Counted from the stretch's first letter, positions 53,264-62,859 are shown. The stretch: 64,000 nt of DNA from Hymenobacter negativus (GCF_016056375.1 NZ_JAEDAE010000007.1:124001-188000); one strand, 5' to 3'. Program-made: numbers and translations. Notes: generated by a model not told the origin, from the letters alone.

Positions 53264-53689
53264 ATGTTACAACCGAAAAGGACCAAGTATCGCAAGATGC
53301 AAAAGGGTCGCGTAACAGGCCTGGCCTACCGCGGCAGCTCCATTGACTTCGGTTCGTTCGCTATCAAGTCGCTGGAAGTGTCTTGGATTACGGCTCGCCA
53401 AATTGAGGCTGCTCGTATCGCCATGACCCGCGCCATGAAACGCGAAGGGCAAGTATGGATTCGCATTTTCCCCGACAAGCCGATTACCAAGAAGCCCGCT
53501 GAGGTGCGCATGGGTAAGGGCAAAGGCTCGCCCGAGTATTGGGTAGCCTGCGTGAAGCCCGGCCAAATCATGTTCGAGTCGGACGGGGTTTCGCTGGAAG
53601 TAGCCAAGGAGTCGCTCCGTCTGGCTGCCCAGAAACTGCCGGTGAAAACTTCTTTCGTGGTTCGCCGCGACTACACTGAAGCCGCCTAA
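53264..53689 (+). CDS. rplP: 50S ribosomal protein L16
   Basis: A 141-residue A-site protein. Blocks: [40 protein letters not shown] and [20 protein letters not shown]. The conserved Arg of the RMGKGKG loop is where some bacteria hydroxylate L16. Confidence 0.98.
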   Translation: MLQPKRTKYRKMQKGRVTGLAYRGSSIDFGSFAIKSLEVSWITARQIEAARIAMTRAMKREGQVWIRIFPDKPITKKPAEVRMGKGKGSPEYWVACVKPGQIMFESDGVSLEVAKESLRLAAQKLPVKTSFVVRRDYTEAA

Positions 53690-53694
53690 TTCCG

Positions 53695-53910
53695 ATGAAG
53701 AACAAGACCGACCTCAAAGGCCTTTCCGCTGACCAGCTGAAAGAGCAAATTAAAGCCGAGCAGACCACGGGTCAGCAGCTGCGTTTCGCTCACGCGATTT
53801 CGCCCCTCGAAAACCCCGCCCGCCTGAAAGCCAACCGTAAGACTGTCGCCCGCCTGCTCACCGAGCAGAACCGTCGCAAAAGCGAGCAGTCCACTAACTC
53901 CGCTCAATAA
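53695..53910 (+). CDS. rpmC: 50S ribosomal protein L29
   Basis: A 71-residue helical protein near the tunnel exit. The core DLKGLSADQLKEQIKAEQTT and LENPARLKANRKTVARLLTE matches the family. The tail after the second helix is Ser/Asn/Gln-rich. Confidence 0.94.
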   Translation: MKNKTDLKGLSADQLKEQIKAEQTTGQQLRFAHAISPLENPARLKANRKTVARLLTEQNRRKSEQSTNSAQ

Positions 53911-53913
53911 CCG

Positions 53914-54210
53914 ATGGCAACCGACGTAACAACCCAAGACCAAGCCGTAGCTGAAGACTCGCGCAACATGCGCAAGGAAATCACCGGCACGGTAACGAGC
54001 TCGAAGATGGACAAGTCCATCACCGTGGCTGTGGTGCAGAAACAAAAGCACCCCAAGTACGGCAAGTTCGTGACCAAAACCACGAAATTCCACGCCCACG
54101 ACGAGAAAAATGAGTGCGGCGAAGGCGACACGGTGCGCATCATGAGCACCCGTCCGCTGAGCAAGACCAAGCGGTGGCGCCTGGTTGAAATTGTTGAACG
54201 CGCTAAATAA
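53914..54210 (+). CDS. rpsQ: 30S ribosomal protein S17
   Basis: A 98-residue OB-fold protein; the family core starts at [20 protein letters not shown] and continues with [20 protein letters not shown] and [20 protein letters not shown]. About ten extra acidic residues precede the core; an ATG within them (codon 19, MRKE...) is an alternative start. Confidence 0.96.
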   Translation: MATDVTTQDQAVAEDSRNMRKEITGTVTSSKMDKSITVAVVQKQKHPKYGKFVTKTTKFHAHDEKNECGEGDTVRIMSTRPLSKTKRWRLVEIVERAK

Positions 54211-54219
54211 TTCAGTCCG

Positions 54220-54588
54220 ATGATACAGCAAGAATCCCGCCTGACGGTGGCCGACAACAGCGGCGCCAAGGAAGTCCTCTGCATCCGCGTTCTGGGTGGC
54301 ACGGGCAAGAAATACGCCAGCGTTGGCGACAAGATTGTGGTGGCCATCAAGTCGGCCATCCCTTCGGGCAACGCCAAGAAAGGCACCGTGAGCAAAGCCG
54401 TGGTGGTGCGTGTGAAGAAGGAAGTGCGCCGCAAAGACGGTTCGTACATCCGCTTCGACGACAACGCCGCCGTGTTGCTCAACAACAACGACGAGCCCCG
54501 CGGCACGCGCATCTTCGGCCCCGTGGCCCGCGAGCTGCGTGAGCGTCAGTTCATGAAAATCGTATCCCTAGCCCCCGAAGTAATCTAA
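54220..54588 (+). CDS. rplN: 50S ribosomal protein L14
   Basis: A 122-residue protein at the subunit interface. It begins [20 protein letters not shown], with [20 protein letters not shown] and [20 protein letters not shown]; all family blocks and the length are normal. Confidence 0.98.
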   Translation: MIQQESRLTVADNSGAKEVLCIRVLGGTGKKYASVGDKIVVAIKSAIPSGNAKKGTVSKAVVVRVKKEVRRKDGSYIRFDDNAAVLLNNNDEPRGTRIFGPVARELRERQFMKIVSLAPEVI

Positions 54589-54591
54589 ACC

Positions 54592-54936
54592 ATGGCTATC
54601 AAGAAAGCAGACCCCGTGCAGCTGCACGTGAAGTCGGGCGATACCGTGAAGGTGATTGCCGGCGACGAGAAGGGCAAAACCGGCGTGATTAAGTCGGTGA
54701 ACCGGGTAACCCAGCGCGTTATCGTGGAGGGCCTGAACCTGGCAACGAAACACAACAAGCCGAGCGCCAAATCGCCTCAGGGCGGCATCACCAAGATTGA
54801 GGCGCCCATCCACGTGAGCAACGTGCAGGCTATTAACCCCACCACCGGTGAGCGGGTGCGCAAAGGCGCCGCAGCAGCAGCAGCTCCGGCTGCACCTGCC
54901 AAGGCCAAGCGTGCCACTGCCAAGAAAACGGCTTAA
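54592..54936 (+). CDS. rplX: 50S ribosomal protein L24
   Basis: A 114-residue assembly initiator with the KOW motif (LHVKSGDTVKVIAGDEKGKT, about 10-29) and EAPIHVSNVQAINPTTGERV. The C-terminal 25 residues are an Ala/Lys-rich tail (KGAAAAAAPAAPAKAKRATA) like those on other ribosomal proteins in this window. Confidence 0.97.
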   Translation: MAIKKADPVQLHVKSGDTVKVIAGDEKGKTGVIKSVNRVTQRVIVEGLNLATKHNKPSAKSPQGGITKIEAPIHVSNVQAINPTTGERVRKGAAAAAAPAAPAKAKRATAKKTA

Positions 54937-54951
54937 GCAGCCCCCTTCATC

Positions 54952-55506
54952 ATGGCCCGTCTCAAAGACATTTATAAAAAAGACGTTGTACCCGCGCTCC
55001 AGGAGAAATTCCAGTTTAAGAGCATCATGCAGGTACCCCGTATCACCAAAATTTGCATCAACCGCGGCATCGGTGCTGCTGTTGCTGACAAGAAACTGGT
55101 TGATAACGGTGTAGAAGAGTTGACCCAAATCACGGGTCAGAAAGCTGTAGCGACCATCGCCAAGAAATCGGTGTCGAACTTTAAGCTCCGCGAAGGCATG
55201 CCCATCGGCGCGAAAGTGACGTTGCGCGGCGAGAAAATGTACGAGTTCATGGACCGTCTGCTGACGGTAGCCCTGCCCCGCGTACGTGACTTCAAAGGCA
55301 TCAACGACAAAGGTTTTGATGGTCGTGGCAACTACACGCTCGGCGTGAAGGAGCAAATCATCTTCCCCGAAATCTCGATTGACAAAATCAAAGGCATCTC
55401 TGGCATGGACATCACGTTCGTGACCACCGCCGAGAACGACGAGCAGAGCTACGAGCTGCTCAAGGCGTTCGGCATGCCTTTCGCCAACGCTAAAAAAGAC
55501 GCTTAA
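54952..55506 (+). CDS. rplE: 50S ribosomal protein L5
   Basis: A 184-residue protein that binds 5S rRNA and contacts P-site tRNA. Blocks: [60 protein letters not shown] and [20 protein letters not shown]. Confidence 0.98.
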   Translation: MARLKDIYKKDVVPALQEKFQFKSIMQVPRITKICINRGIGAAVADKKLVDNGVEELTQITGQKAVATIAKKSVSNFKLREGMPIGAKVTLRGEKMYEFMDRLLTVALPRVRDFKGINDKGFDGRGNYTLGVKEQIIFPEISIDKIKGISGMDITFVTTAENDEQSYELLKAFGMPFANAKKDA

Positions 55507-55518
55507 TCTTCCGAACTC

Positions 55519-55788
55519 ATGGCTAAAGAATCCATCAAAGCACGGGAGCGCAAGCGCATTGCCACCGTGGCCCGCTACGCTGAGAAGCGTAAGGCGCTGA
55601 AAGCTGCCGGCGACTACGAAGGTCTCGACAAGCTGCCCAAAAACGCTTCGCCCGTGCGCCTGCACAATCGCGACATGATTGACGGCCGCCCCCGCGGCTA
55701 CATGCGCAAGTTTGGCATCAGCCGCGTGCGTTTCCGCGAAATGGCTCTTGCTGGGAAGATTCCCGGTGTGACCAAGTCGAGCTGGTAA
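55519..55788 (+). CDS. rpsN: 30S ribosomal protein S14, zinc-free long form
   Basis: An 89-residue S14 without any cysteine, so it is the longer zinc-independent type. Blocks: [20 protein letters not shown] and [20 protein letters not shown]. It is the last gene before a terminator that splits the spc operon in this genome. Confidence 0.97.
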   Translation: MAKESIKARERKRIATVARYAEKRKALKAAGDYEGLDKLPKNASPVRLHNRDMIDGRPRGYMRKFGISRVRFREMALAGKIPGVTKSSW

Positions 55789-55813
55789 GCTTCGATTTTC
55801 GCAATAAAGTTTT

Positions 55814-55859
55814 AATTCCCAAGTTGAGGTCTGCAAGGACTTCGGCTTGGGAATTTTGC
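55814..55859 (+). terminator. Intrinsic terminator after rpsN
   Basis: AATTCCCAAG (55814-55823) pairs with CTTGGGAATT (55846-55855). An inner GTC/GAC pairing extends it, and TTTGCTTTT follows. It separates rpsN from the rest of the spc operon. Confidence 0.85.
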
Positions 55860-55926
55860 TTTTATGTTCCTATCTGCCATTAGATTACAATACTTCAGTT
55901 CGTAGCGAGGCTAACTACTTTTTAAT

Positions 55927-56400
55927 ATGAAGCTTTCATCTTTTTGCCTGCTTTGCGGTGCCGGTAGTATCGTATTTAGTTGCGCCGAAAAGAAATCAGG
56001 AATAACTAAAACCAACATTCTTGGTGAATGGCGCAGGGTAACGCCTGCACCTAAAAAAGAATAGATTCGGAGGCTTTACCCCCGGGTGGATGGATAATTG
56101 GTTCGGTATTCGTGAAGTGAATAATCAACTGTTTCTTTCAAGCTATTAAGGGCACTACGGACTGAAACTGAATGTTGCTGGTGATACTCTTGCGTTTCGA
56201 CAGGTCTGTATCATCTATGAGTCGAGGGGGCGAAAGCGACACATTGTGGATTCTCCCATTTGGAAAGTATGTAAGGATGAATTTGAATGATTTTGATGCA
56301 AGCCGCAAAGCATTCATAGATGCAAGGCAGTTGAAAAAGGCTCTATAGATGCGGTGAGCAAATTGCTTGAAAAGAATCCACCTAGCCACTTCCGTTTCTC
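55927..56400 (+). pseudogene. Decayed small lipoprotein gene
   Basis: An intact start gives MKLSSFCLLCGAGSIVFSCA (lipid Cys 19), then ILGEWRRVTP and a stop at 56062-56064 after 45 codons. A shift of frame at the A-run (about 56053-56059) reopens a plausible reading: GGFTPGWMDNWFGIREVNNQ, LFLSSY, an in-frame TAA, GHYGLKLNVAGDTLAFRQVC and IWKVCKDEFE up to 56290. Later fragments (FDASRKAFIDARQL, then IDAVSKLLEKNPPSHF) follow in shifted frames. The opening resembles lipocalin-like lipoproteins, but that is tentative. It is AT-rich compared with the ribosomal genes around it and probably no longer makes a full protein; the 45-residue product could still be translated. Confidence 0.65.
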
Positions 56401-56506
56401 AAGCTGCTGGGGCGGCGGGGGAACTAGGCAATAGCAGAAGAGCTACGGCGTTGATGTTGATAAAGGCATTGTGATACCACGCAGCCATTACTTTAACACG
56501 TTGCTT

Positions 56507-57667
56507 ATGCGTATTCCTTACTTCTCTTCCCGCAGAGCTAACTCTTCGCCCAAGCCGCCCAAAAGCAAAACCCGCGAATGGGCCGACTCCCTGATTTTCG
56601 CCATCGTGGCCGCCACGCTGCTGCGTTGGTCGGCGGTGGAGGCCTACACCATCCCCTCGGAAAGTATGGAGGGTACGCTGTTGGTAGGCGATTATCTCAT
56701 GGTAAGCAAGCTGCACTACGGCCCCATCACGCCCCAAACGCCGCTGCAAGTACCCCTCACACACCAAACGCTGTGGGAAGGCGGCCCGCAGAGCTATTCC
56801 GACCTCGTCCAGCTGACCACCTACCGCTTCCCCGGTTTCAGCACGGTGAAACGCAACGACGTGGTGGTATTCCACGTGCCCCACGAGCCGCAACGCCCCG
56901 CCGACCTGCGCACCAACCTCATCAAGCGCTGCATCGCCGTGGCCGGTGACACCCTGACGCTACGTCACGGTCAAGTGTTCCTCAACGGCCAGCCCGGCGC
57001 GGTAGCCGGCCGCCCCCAAACCACCTACTTCATGCAGGTTGCCGCGCCCAACGATGAAATCCTGGCCGCGCTGCACGCCCATGGGGTGGTCGACTACCGC
57101 GAGCCCGACGGCGTGCCCCGCGCCATCGTCAACCCCGAAACGGGCAAGCACGGCTTCGTCATTAGCTGCCCGGCCGAGGTGGCCGCCTACTTCCGCCGGC
57201 AGCCCTACGCGAAGTCGCTGGAAGTATTGCAATACCCCGTGCAACTCTTCCCCGACGTGGCCGACTTCGACGTATCGCAGGCCGCCAGCAGCGTGCCCAA
57301 CCATTGGCAGCTCGATGAGTACGGCCCGCTGCCGGTGCCACGCCAGGGCCAGACTATTGTCCTCACGCCGGCCAACGCGGCCATCTATTACAAAATCGTG
57401 GCCCAGTACGAGCACAACGAGGGCATTACTTGGCAGCACAGGATGATATACCAGAACGGCCAGCCGCTCACGCGCTATACCATCAAGCAGAACTACTACT
57501 TCATGATGGGTGACAATCGCCACAACTCCGAAGACTCCCGCTTCTGGGGCTTCGTACCCGAAGACCATATTGTGGGCAAAGCCGTATTCACCTGGCTGTC
57601 CCTTGACCCCAATGCAGACTTACTGCACAAAGTCCGCTGGAGCCGGCTGTTTCGGTCGATTGAGTAG
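56507..57667 (+). CDS. lepB: Signal peptidase I
   Basis: A 386-residue leader peptidase from the ATG at 56507. One membrane helix (about 25-42, WADSLIFAIVAATLLRW) precedes the catalytic Ser 53 in IPSESMEGTL. The catalytic Lys 140 is in NLIKRCIAVAGDTLTL, and box E is MMGDNRHNSEDSRFWGFVPE near the C-terminus. Between the Lys box and box E is an insertion of roughly 160 residues, giving the long form typical of Bacteroidota. It removes signal peptides of proteins exported through SecYEG. It lies alone between rpsN and rpsH, upstream of two promoters for the next operon. Confidence 0.95.
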   Translation: MRIPYFSSRRANSSPKPPKSKTREWADSLIFAIVAATLLRWSAVEAYTIPSESMEGTLLVGDYLMVSKLHYGPITPQTPLQVPLTHQTLWEGGPQSYSDLVQLTTYRFPGFSTVKRNDVVVFHVPHEPQRPADLRTNLIKRCIAVAGDTLTLRHGQVFLNGQPGAVAGRPQTTYFMQVAAPNDEILAALHAHGVVDYREPDGVPRAIVNPETGKHGFVISCPAEVAAYFRRQPYAKSLEVLQYPVQLFPDVADFDVSQAASSVPNHWQLDEYGPLPVPRQGQTIVLTPANAAIYYKIVAQYEHNEGITWQHRMIYQNGQPLTRYTIKQNYYFMMGDNRHNSEDSRFWGFVPEDHIVGKAVFTWLSLDPNADLLHKVRWSRLFRSIE

Positions 57668-57700
57668 CGGCAACGCTCAACGGAAATTTGCATAGCACCC

Positions 57701-57732
57701 TTGCATAAGTGCTTCGCCTCCCGCTACCTTTG
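57701..57732 (+). promoter_or_regulatory. Upstream promoter candidate for rpsH operon
   Basis: TTG at 57701-57703, 21 bp, then TACCTTTG at 57725-57732, directly after lepB. It would give a leader of about 175 nt before rpsH. Confidence 0.65.
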
Positions 57733-57850
57733 CACACCCAAAACCCGAGGCGTGCCTCAAAATCATTTGGCAGGTTGCCGAAAGAAACCATTGGCCGGAC
57801 CGTCGCCGGACGTGCCAAGTAGTCTTAACCCGAAATTTCGTTAGGCGCCA

Positions 57851-57881
57851 TTGGCAGCCGGGCGAAATTTTCTTATCTTTG
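57851..57881 (+). promoter_or_regulatory. Proximal promoter of the rpsH operon
   Basis: TTG at 57851-57853, 20 bp, then TATCTTTG at 57874-57881, 33 bp before the rpsH start codon. With the upstream box this makes a tandem promoter. Confidence 0.8.
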
Positions 57882-57914
57882 CGCTCCGAAAAAAGCGGAC
57901 GTATTTAATTATCA

Positions 57915-58313
57915 ATGAACACTGACCCCATTGCCGACTACCTGACTCGGGTACGCAACGCCATCAAGGCGAACCACCGGGTGGTAGAAATCCCGGCCAG
58001 CAACATCAAAAAGGAAATCACGAAAGTGCTGTACCACAAAGGGTACATCCAGTCGTACCGTTTTGATGATTCGTCGGTTCAGGGCACCATCAAAATCGCC
58101 CTGAAGTACAACCCCACCACGAAGGCCCCCGCTATCACCAAGCTGCAGCGCGTTTCGACGCCCGGCTTGCGTCAGTACGTGGCCGCCGACAACCTGCCCC
58201 GCGTCCTTAGCGGCCTGGGTGTGGCCATCATCTCGACCTCGAAAGGCGTGATGACCGAAAAGGAGTGCAAAACCGAGAACGTGGGCGGCGAGGTGCTGTG
58301 CTACGTGTACTAG
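57915..58313 (+). CDS. rpsH: 30S ribosomal protein S8
   Basis: A 132-residue platform protein. It starts TDPIADYLTRVRNAIKANHR and ends with GVMTEKECKTENVGGEVLCY. In enterobacteria S8 represses the spc operon by binding the L5 mRNA; here rplE is in a separate transcript, so that circuit cannot work in the same way. Confidence 0.98.
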   Translation: MNTDPIADYLTRVRNAIKANHRVVEIPASNIKKEITKVLYHKGYIQSYRFDDSSVQGTIKIALKYNPTTKAPAITKLQRVSTPGLRQYVAADNLPRVLSGLGVAIISTSKGVMTEKECKTENVGGEVLCYVY

Positions 58314-58340
58314 TCCGGAACCGCTTTAGCAAATTCAATT

Positions 58341-58895
58341 ATGTCACGTATTGGTAAACTGCCGATTTCTGTCCCCGCCGGGGTCGCTATTTCGGTCGAC
58401 AACAACAACGCGGTGACGGTGAAAGGCCCCAAAGGCACGCTCACTACGCAAGTAGACCGCGACATCACCGTAGCTGTGGAAGACGGTACCCTCACCGTAA
58501 CCCGCCCCACCGAGCAGAAGCGCCACAAGGCCATGCACGGCCTCTACCGCGCCCTCATCAACAACATGGTGACCGGTGTTAGCGCTGGTTTCGAGAAAAA
58601 ACTCGAGCTGGTTGGCGTAGGTTACAAAGCCTCGCTCGTGGGCAGCACGCTGGAACTGGCCCTCGGCTACTCGCATAACGTGTACATCGCCCTCCCCAGC
58701 GAAGTATCCGCTACCGCAGTAACCGAAAAGGGTAAGAACCCGATTGTGACGCTGAATAGCATCGACAATCAGCTGCTGGGCCAAGTGGCCGCCAAAATTC
58801 GTTCGCTGCGCAAAGTGGAGCCCTACAAAGGCAAAGGTGTGCGCTTCGTGGGCGAGATTATCCGTCGCAAAGCTGGTAAAACGGCCTCTAAATAA
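58341..58895 (+). CDS. rplF: 50S ribosomal protein L6
   Basis: A 184-residue two-domain protein near the factor-binding site. Blocks: MSRIGKLPISVPAGVAISVD, VTVKGPKGTLTTQVDRDITV and RSLRKVEPYKGKGVRFVGEI. Confidence 0.98.
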   Translation: MSRIGKLPISVPAGVAISVDNNNAVTVKGPKGTLTTQVDRDITVAVEDGTLTVTRPTEQKRHKAMHGLYRALINNMVTGVSAGFEKKLELVGVGYKASLVGSTLELALGYSHNVYIALPSEVSATAVTEKGKNPIVTLNSIDNQLLGQVAAKIRSLRKVEPYKGKGVRFVGEIIRRKAGKTASK

Positions 58896-58904
58896 ATTCG
58901 CATC

Positions 58905-59255
58905 ATGGCATTTGATAAAGCAACTCGCCGCAAGCGGATTCAGCGCATCATCCGCACGAAAGTGTCCGGTACCACGGAGCGTCCGCGCTTGTCGGTGTTC
59001 CGCAGCAACACAGGCATTTATGCTCAGATTATCGACGACACGACCGGCCGTACCCTGGCTGCTGCTACGTCGAAAAAAGTAACCTCCGAAGGTGGCAATG
59101 GTGTAGCTCTGGCTGCTGCTGTAGGCCGGCAGCTCGCCGCCGTCGCCCAAGAGAAAGGCATCACGAAAGTGGTGTTCGACCGCTCAGGTTACCTCTACCA
59201 CGGTCGCGTAAAATCATTGGCTGAAGGAGCCCGCGAAGGCGGCCTCAATTTCTAA
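58905..59255 (+). CDS. rplR: 50S ribosomal protein L18
   Basis: A 116-residue 5S rRNA-binding protein. Blocks: [40 protein letters not shown] and [20 protein letters not shown]. Confidence 0.98.
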   Translation: MAFDKATRRKRIQRIIRTKVSGTTERPRLSVFRSNTGIYAQIIDDTTGRTLAAATSKKVTSEGGNGVALAAAVGRQLAAVAQEKGITKVVFDRSGYLYHGRVKSLAEGAREGGLNF

Positions 59256-59261
59256 ACTATC

Positions 59262-59837
59262 ATGGCGCAAGAACGCGACAACAATCGTCCTGGCGGAGAC
59301 CGTCAGCGCAGCAACGACCGCGACCGGAACAAGGACAACTCCCGCATGGGGGCTGACTCCGACTTCAAAGAAAAAGTAGTAGCCATCAACCGCGTAGCGA
59401 AGGTGGTGAAAGGCGGTCGCCGCTTTAGCTTCTCTGCCATCGTGGTAGTAGGCGACGGCAACGGCAACGTAGGCTACGGCCTCGGCAAAGCCAACGAAGT
59501 AACCGACGCCATTGCCAAAGGCATTGACGACGCCAAGAAGAACGTGGTGAAAGTGCCCATGTACAAGCACACCGTTCCTCACCTCATGGAAGGCCGCTAC
59601 GGCGGTGGTTTCGTGCTCATCCAGCCGGCTGCTGCCGGTACGGGTGTAATCGCCGGCGGTGCTATGCGCGCCGTGTTCGAGAGCGCCGGTATTAAGGATG
59701 TGCTGGCGAAGTCGAAAGGTTCGTCGAACCCTCACAACGTGGTGAAAGCGACGTTTGCAGCCCTCGCCAAAATGCGCGACCCGTTGCAAATCGCTCAAGC
59801 CCGTGGTATTTCTTTGGCCCGCGTTTTTAACGGTTAA
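59262..59837 (+). CDS. rpsE: 30S ribosomal protein S5 with charged N-terminal extension
   Basis: A 191-residue fidelity protein. The family core begins around [20 protein letters not shown] (residue 33 onward) and includes [20 protein letters not shown] and [20 protein letters not shown]. The first 30 residues ([20 protein letters not shown] onward) are Asn/Asp/Arg-rich and probably disordered. Confidence 0.97.
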   Translation: MAQERDNNRPGGDRQRSNDRDRNKDNSRMGADSDFKEKVVAINRVAKVVKGGRRFSFSAIVVVGDGNGNVGYGLGKANEVTDAIAKGIDDAKKNVVKVPMYKHTVPHLMEGRYGGGFVLIQPAAAGTGVIAGGAMRAVFESAGIKDVLAKSKGSSNPHNVVKATFAALAKMRDPLQIAQARGISLARVFNG

Positions 59838-59842
59838 TTGAC

Positions 59843-60022
59843 ATGGCACAAATTCAAGTAAAGCTCGTGCGCAGCGCCATTGACCGCCCCGAGCGTCAGA
59901 AGCGCACCGTTCAGTCCCTCGGCCTGAACAAACTCAACAGCACCGCTACCCACGAATCCAACCCGTCCATCCTGGGCATGGTGAAGAGCGTGCAGCACCT
60001 GCTCCAAGTAACCGAACTGTAA
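59843..60022 (+). CDS. rpmD: 50S ribosomal protein L30
   Basis: A 59-residue protein found by reading the gap between rpsE and rplO: it begins MAQIQVKLVRSAIDRPERQK, contains RTVQSLGLNKLNS and ends VQHLLQVTEL. Length and order (S5-L30-L15) are normal for the family. It starts 5 bp after the rpsE stop. Confidence 0.96.
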   Translation: MAQIQVKLVRSAIDRPERQKRTVQSLGLNKLNSTATHESNPSILGMVKSVQHLLQVTEL

Positions 60023-60035
60023 GACTATTATCGTC

Positions 60036-60485
60036 ATGCTTAATCTCAGCAATCTATCGCCCGCCTACGGCTCGACTAAAAACGAGAAGCGGATTGGCCG
60101 GGGCGAAGGCTCCACGCGCGGTGGCACGTCGACCCGTGGTCACAAAGGCGCCAAGTCACGTTCGGGCTACAAGCGCAAGTCCGGCTTTGAAGGTGGCCAA
60201 ATGCCCCTCCAGCGCCGTGTGCCCAAGTTCGGCTTCACGAACATCAACCGCGTCGAGTACAAAGCCATCAACCTTGACGTGCTCGCTGGCCTTCTCGAGA
60301 AGAACAGCGCCACCACTCTGGATGCCGCTTACTTCGTGGCCGCCGGTCTGGTTTCGAAAAACGCCAAAATCAAAGTTCTCGGCCGCGGCGAAATCGCCAC
60401 TGCTGTTGAAGTTCATGCTCACGCCTTCTCGAAATCAGCTGTTGAAGCCATCGAGAAAGCTGGCGGCAAAGCGGTAACGCTCTAA
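60036..60485 (+). CDS. rplO: 50S ribosomal protein L15
   Basis: A 149-residue late-assembly protein. It opens MLNLSNLSPAYGSTKNEKRI with the Gly/Arg-rich GRGEGSTRGGTSTRGHKGAK segment that penetrates the subunit, then KSGFEGGQMPLQRRVPKFGF. Confidence 0.98.
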   Translation: MLNLSNLSPAYGSTKNEKRIGRGEGSTRGGTSTRGHKGAKSRSGYKRKSGFEGGQMPLQRRVPKFGFTNINRVEYKAINLDVLAGLLEKNSATTLDAAYFVAAGLVSKNAKIKVLGRGEIATAVEVHAHAFSKSAVEAIEKAGGKAVTL

Positions 60486-60500
60486 TAGCTACCTTCGGCA

Positions 60501-61820
60501 ATGAATAAGTTTATCGAGTCGATAAAAAACATTTTTGCGATTGAGGATTTGCGTACGCGAATCCTCAATACGCTTTTCTTCATTGCCATCTATCGCCTAG
60601 GCGTTTACGTGGTGTTGCCGGGCGTTGACCCCACGCAACTCAAGACCGGCGCCCAAGGCTTGTTTGGCATTCTGGATACGCTGCTTGGCGGCGCATTCAG
60701 CCACGCGTCCATCTTCGCGCTGGGCATCATGCCGTACATCTCGGCGTCGATTGTGTTGCAGCTGCTCACCATCGCCGTGCCCTACTTCCAGAAGCTTCAG
60801 AAGGAAGGCGAGTCGGGACGTAAGAAAATCAACCAGTACACCCGGGTTCTCACGATTCCGATTGTATTGGCTCAATCGGTTGGCTTCATCGCCACGATTA
60901 ACGCTGAGGCCATCATCAACCCCGGCACATTCTTCACCGTTTCGACCATGATTATCATCACGGCCGGCACGTTGTTCTGCATGTGGCTTGGCGAGAAAAT
61001 CACGGACAAAGGCATCGGCAACGGTATCTCCATGATTATCATGATTGGCATCGTGTCGCGTCTCCCCGGTGCCATCATCGGTGAGGCTGCTGCCAAAGGC
61101 GTCAACAAATCCCTCATTTTCCTGCTGGAAATGGTGGTGCTGTTCCTCGTGGTTATGGCGGTTATCGTGCTCACGCAGGCGGTTCGCCGCATCGCGGTGC
61201 AGTACGCTAAGCAAGTAGGTGGCACTACGCAGCTGGACGCCCAGCGTCAGTTCATTCCTCTCAAGGTGAATGCAGCCGGTGTAATGCCCATCATTTTTGC
61301 CCAGTCGCTGATGTTCGTACCCGCCATCGTGGCCTCGGTATGGCAGAACCAGAGCGATACCGCCAGCTACATCGGCGTGAAGTTTTCGGACTACACCTCG
61401 TGGCAGTACAACCTGACCTTCGGCCTGCTGATTATCATCTTCACTTACTTCTACACGGCCATCAGCGTTAACCCTAACCAGATTGCCGATGACCTGAAGC
61501 GGAGCGGTGGTTTCGTACCCGGCGTGAAGCCTGGCCGCGATACCTCGGAATACATCGATGAAATCCTGACGCGCATCACCCTGCCGGGTGCTGTAGCGCT
61601 GGCCCTCATCGCCATATTCCCCGCGCTGGCCTTGTTGCTGGGCGTAACCCGTCCGTTCTCGGCTTTCTATGGCGGCACGTCGCTCATCATCATGGTGGGG
61701 GTAGTGCTCGACACGGTGAACCAAGTGCAGAGCTACTTGTTGATGCAGCACTACGACGGCATGATGAAATCGGGTAAGCTGCGCGGTCGCACGGCCCAGC
61801 CCATTTCCATCGCCTCGTAA
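60501..61820 (+). CDS. secY: Preprotein translocase subunit SecY
   Basis: A 439-residue channel protein with ten predicted membrane helices. Recognisable blocks are TRILNTLFFIAIYRLGVYVV, the plug-adjacent LGIMPYISASIVLQLLTIAV, KINQYTRVLTI, WLGEKITDKGIGNGISMIIM, LKVNAAGVMPIIFAQSLMFV and the cytosolic loop NPNQIADDLKRSGGFVPGVK. It works with SecE (30942) and feeds LepB substrates. It lies in the usual place after rplO. Confidence 0.98.
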   Translation: MNKFIESIKNIFAIEDLRTRILNTLFFIAIYRLGVYVVLPGVDPTQLKTGAQGLFGILDTLLGGAFSHASIFALGIMPYISASIVLQLLTIAVPYFQKLQKEGESGRKKINQYTRVLTIPIVLAQSVGFIATINAEAIINPGTFFTVSTMIIITAGTLFCMWLGEKITDKGIGNGISMIIMIGIVSRLPGAIIGEAAAKGVNKSLIFLLEMVVLFLVVMAVIVLTQAVRRIAVQYAKQVGGTTQLDAQRQFIPLKVNAAGVMPIIFAQSLMFVPAIVASVWQNQSDTASYIGVKFSDYTSWQYNLTFGLLIIIFTYFYTAISVNPNQIADDLKRSGGFVPGVKPGRDTSEYIDEILTRITLPGAVALALIAIFPALALLLGVTRPFSAFYGGTSLIIMVGVVLDTVNQVQSYLLMQHYDGMMKSGKLRGRTAQPISIAS

Positions 61821-61828
61821 CCAGCATA

Positions 61829-62614
61829 ATGGCAAAAGGTCCGATACAATACAAAACCGAAGAAGAGATTGACCTCATGCGGGCGAGCGGCCAACTGCTA
61901 GCCCGGGCTCACGGCGAAGTCGCGAGTCTCATCAAGGAAGGAGTGACGACGCGGCAGCTTGATAAGCGCGCGGAGGAATTCATCCGAGACAACGGTGGGA
62001 TACCTTCTTTCAAAGGTTTATACGATTTCCCCTACAGCCTGTGCCTCTCGCCGAATGCGGTGGTGGTGCACGGGTTCGCCACCGACGAGCCGCTAAAAAG
62101 CGGCGACATCATCTCGGTGGATTGCGGGGTGTTGCTGAATGGCTACCATTCAGATAGTGCTTACACCTACCCAATTGGGGAGGTGGCGCCGGAAGTGCTA
62201 ACGCTGCTGAAGGAAACGAAAGCAGCCCTGTACAAAGGCATCGAACAAGCCGTGAGCGGCAACCGCGTGGGCGACATCAGCTACGCTATCCAGAACCATG
62301 TAGGCCCGTTGGGCTACGGGGTGGTGCGTGAGTTGGTTGGCCACGGAGTTGGCGCGAAGCTGCACGAAAGCCCCGATGTGCCGAACTACGGCAAACGGGG
62401 TTCCGGGCCGCTCTTGCAAACGGGGCTGGTCATCGCCATTGAACCGATGATAAACTTGGGCAAGAAGGACGTGGTGCAGGAGGCGGATGGTTGGACCATC
62501 CGCACCAAGGACCGCAAGCCCTCGGCGCACTTCGAGCACACCGTAGTAGTTAGAAAAGAAAAGGCGGAGATTCTCACCTCCTTTGAATACATCGAAAAAG
62601 CATTGCAGCAGTAG
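61829..62614 (+). CDS. map: Methionine aminopeptidase, type I
   Basis: A 261-residue enzyme that removes N-terminal Met from new proteins. Metal ligands are visible in [20 protein letters not shown] (the two Asp), [20 protein letters not shown] (His), [11 protein letters not shown] (Glu) and [10 protein letters not shown] (Glu). It lies directly after secY with no adk gene between them. Confidence 0.97.
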   Translation: MAKGPIQYKTEEEIDLMRASGQLLARAHGEVASLIKEGVTTRQLDKRAEEFIRDNGGIPSFKGLYDFPYSLCLSPNAVVVHGFATDEPLKSGDIISVDCGVLLNGYHSDSAYTYPIGEVAPEVLTLLKETKAALYKGIEQAVSGNRVGDISYAIQNHVGPLGYGVVRELVGHGVGAKLHESPDVPNYGKRGSGPLLQTGLVIAIEPMINLGKKDVVQEADGWTIRTKDRKPSAHFEHTVVVRKEKAEILTSFEYIEKALQQ

Positions 62615-62619
62615 CCCTT

Positions 62620-62838
62620 ATGGCAAAACAAGCCTCGATTGAGCAGGACGGAACCATCCTGGAAGCCCTCTCCAACGCCATGTTCCGCGTGGAGCTGGAG
62701 AATGGTCACCAGCTGATTGCCCACATTTCGGGCAAGATGCGGATGCACTACATCAAGATTCTGCCCGGCGACAAGGTGAAGCTGGAAATGTCGCCCTACG
62801 ACTTGTCGAAGGGCCGGATTAAGTATCGTTATAAATAA
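62620..62838 (+). CDS. infA: Translation initiation factor IF-1
   Basis: A 72-residue OB-fold protein that blocks the A site during initiation. Blocks: [40 protein letters not shown] and [16 protein letters not shown]. Lies 5 bp after map. Confidence 0.98.
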   Translation: MAKQASIEQDGTILEALSNAMFRVELENGHQLIAHISGKMRMHYIKILPGDKVKLEMSPYDLSKGRIKYRYK

Positions 62839-62859
62839 ACCCGTTTCCCTTCACAGGTC

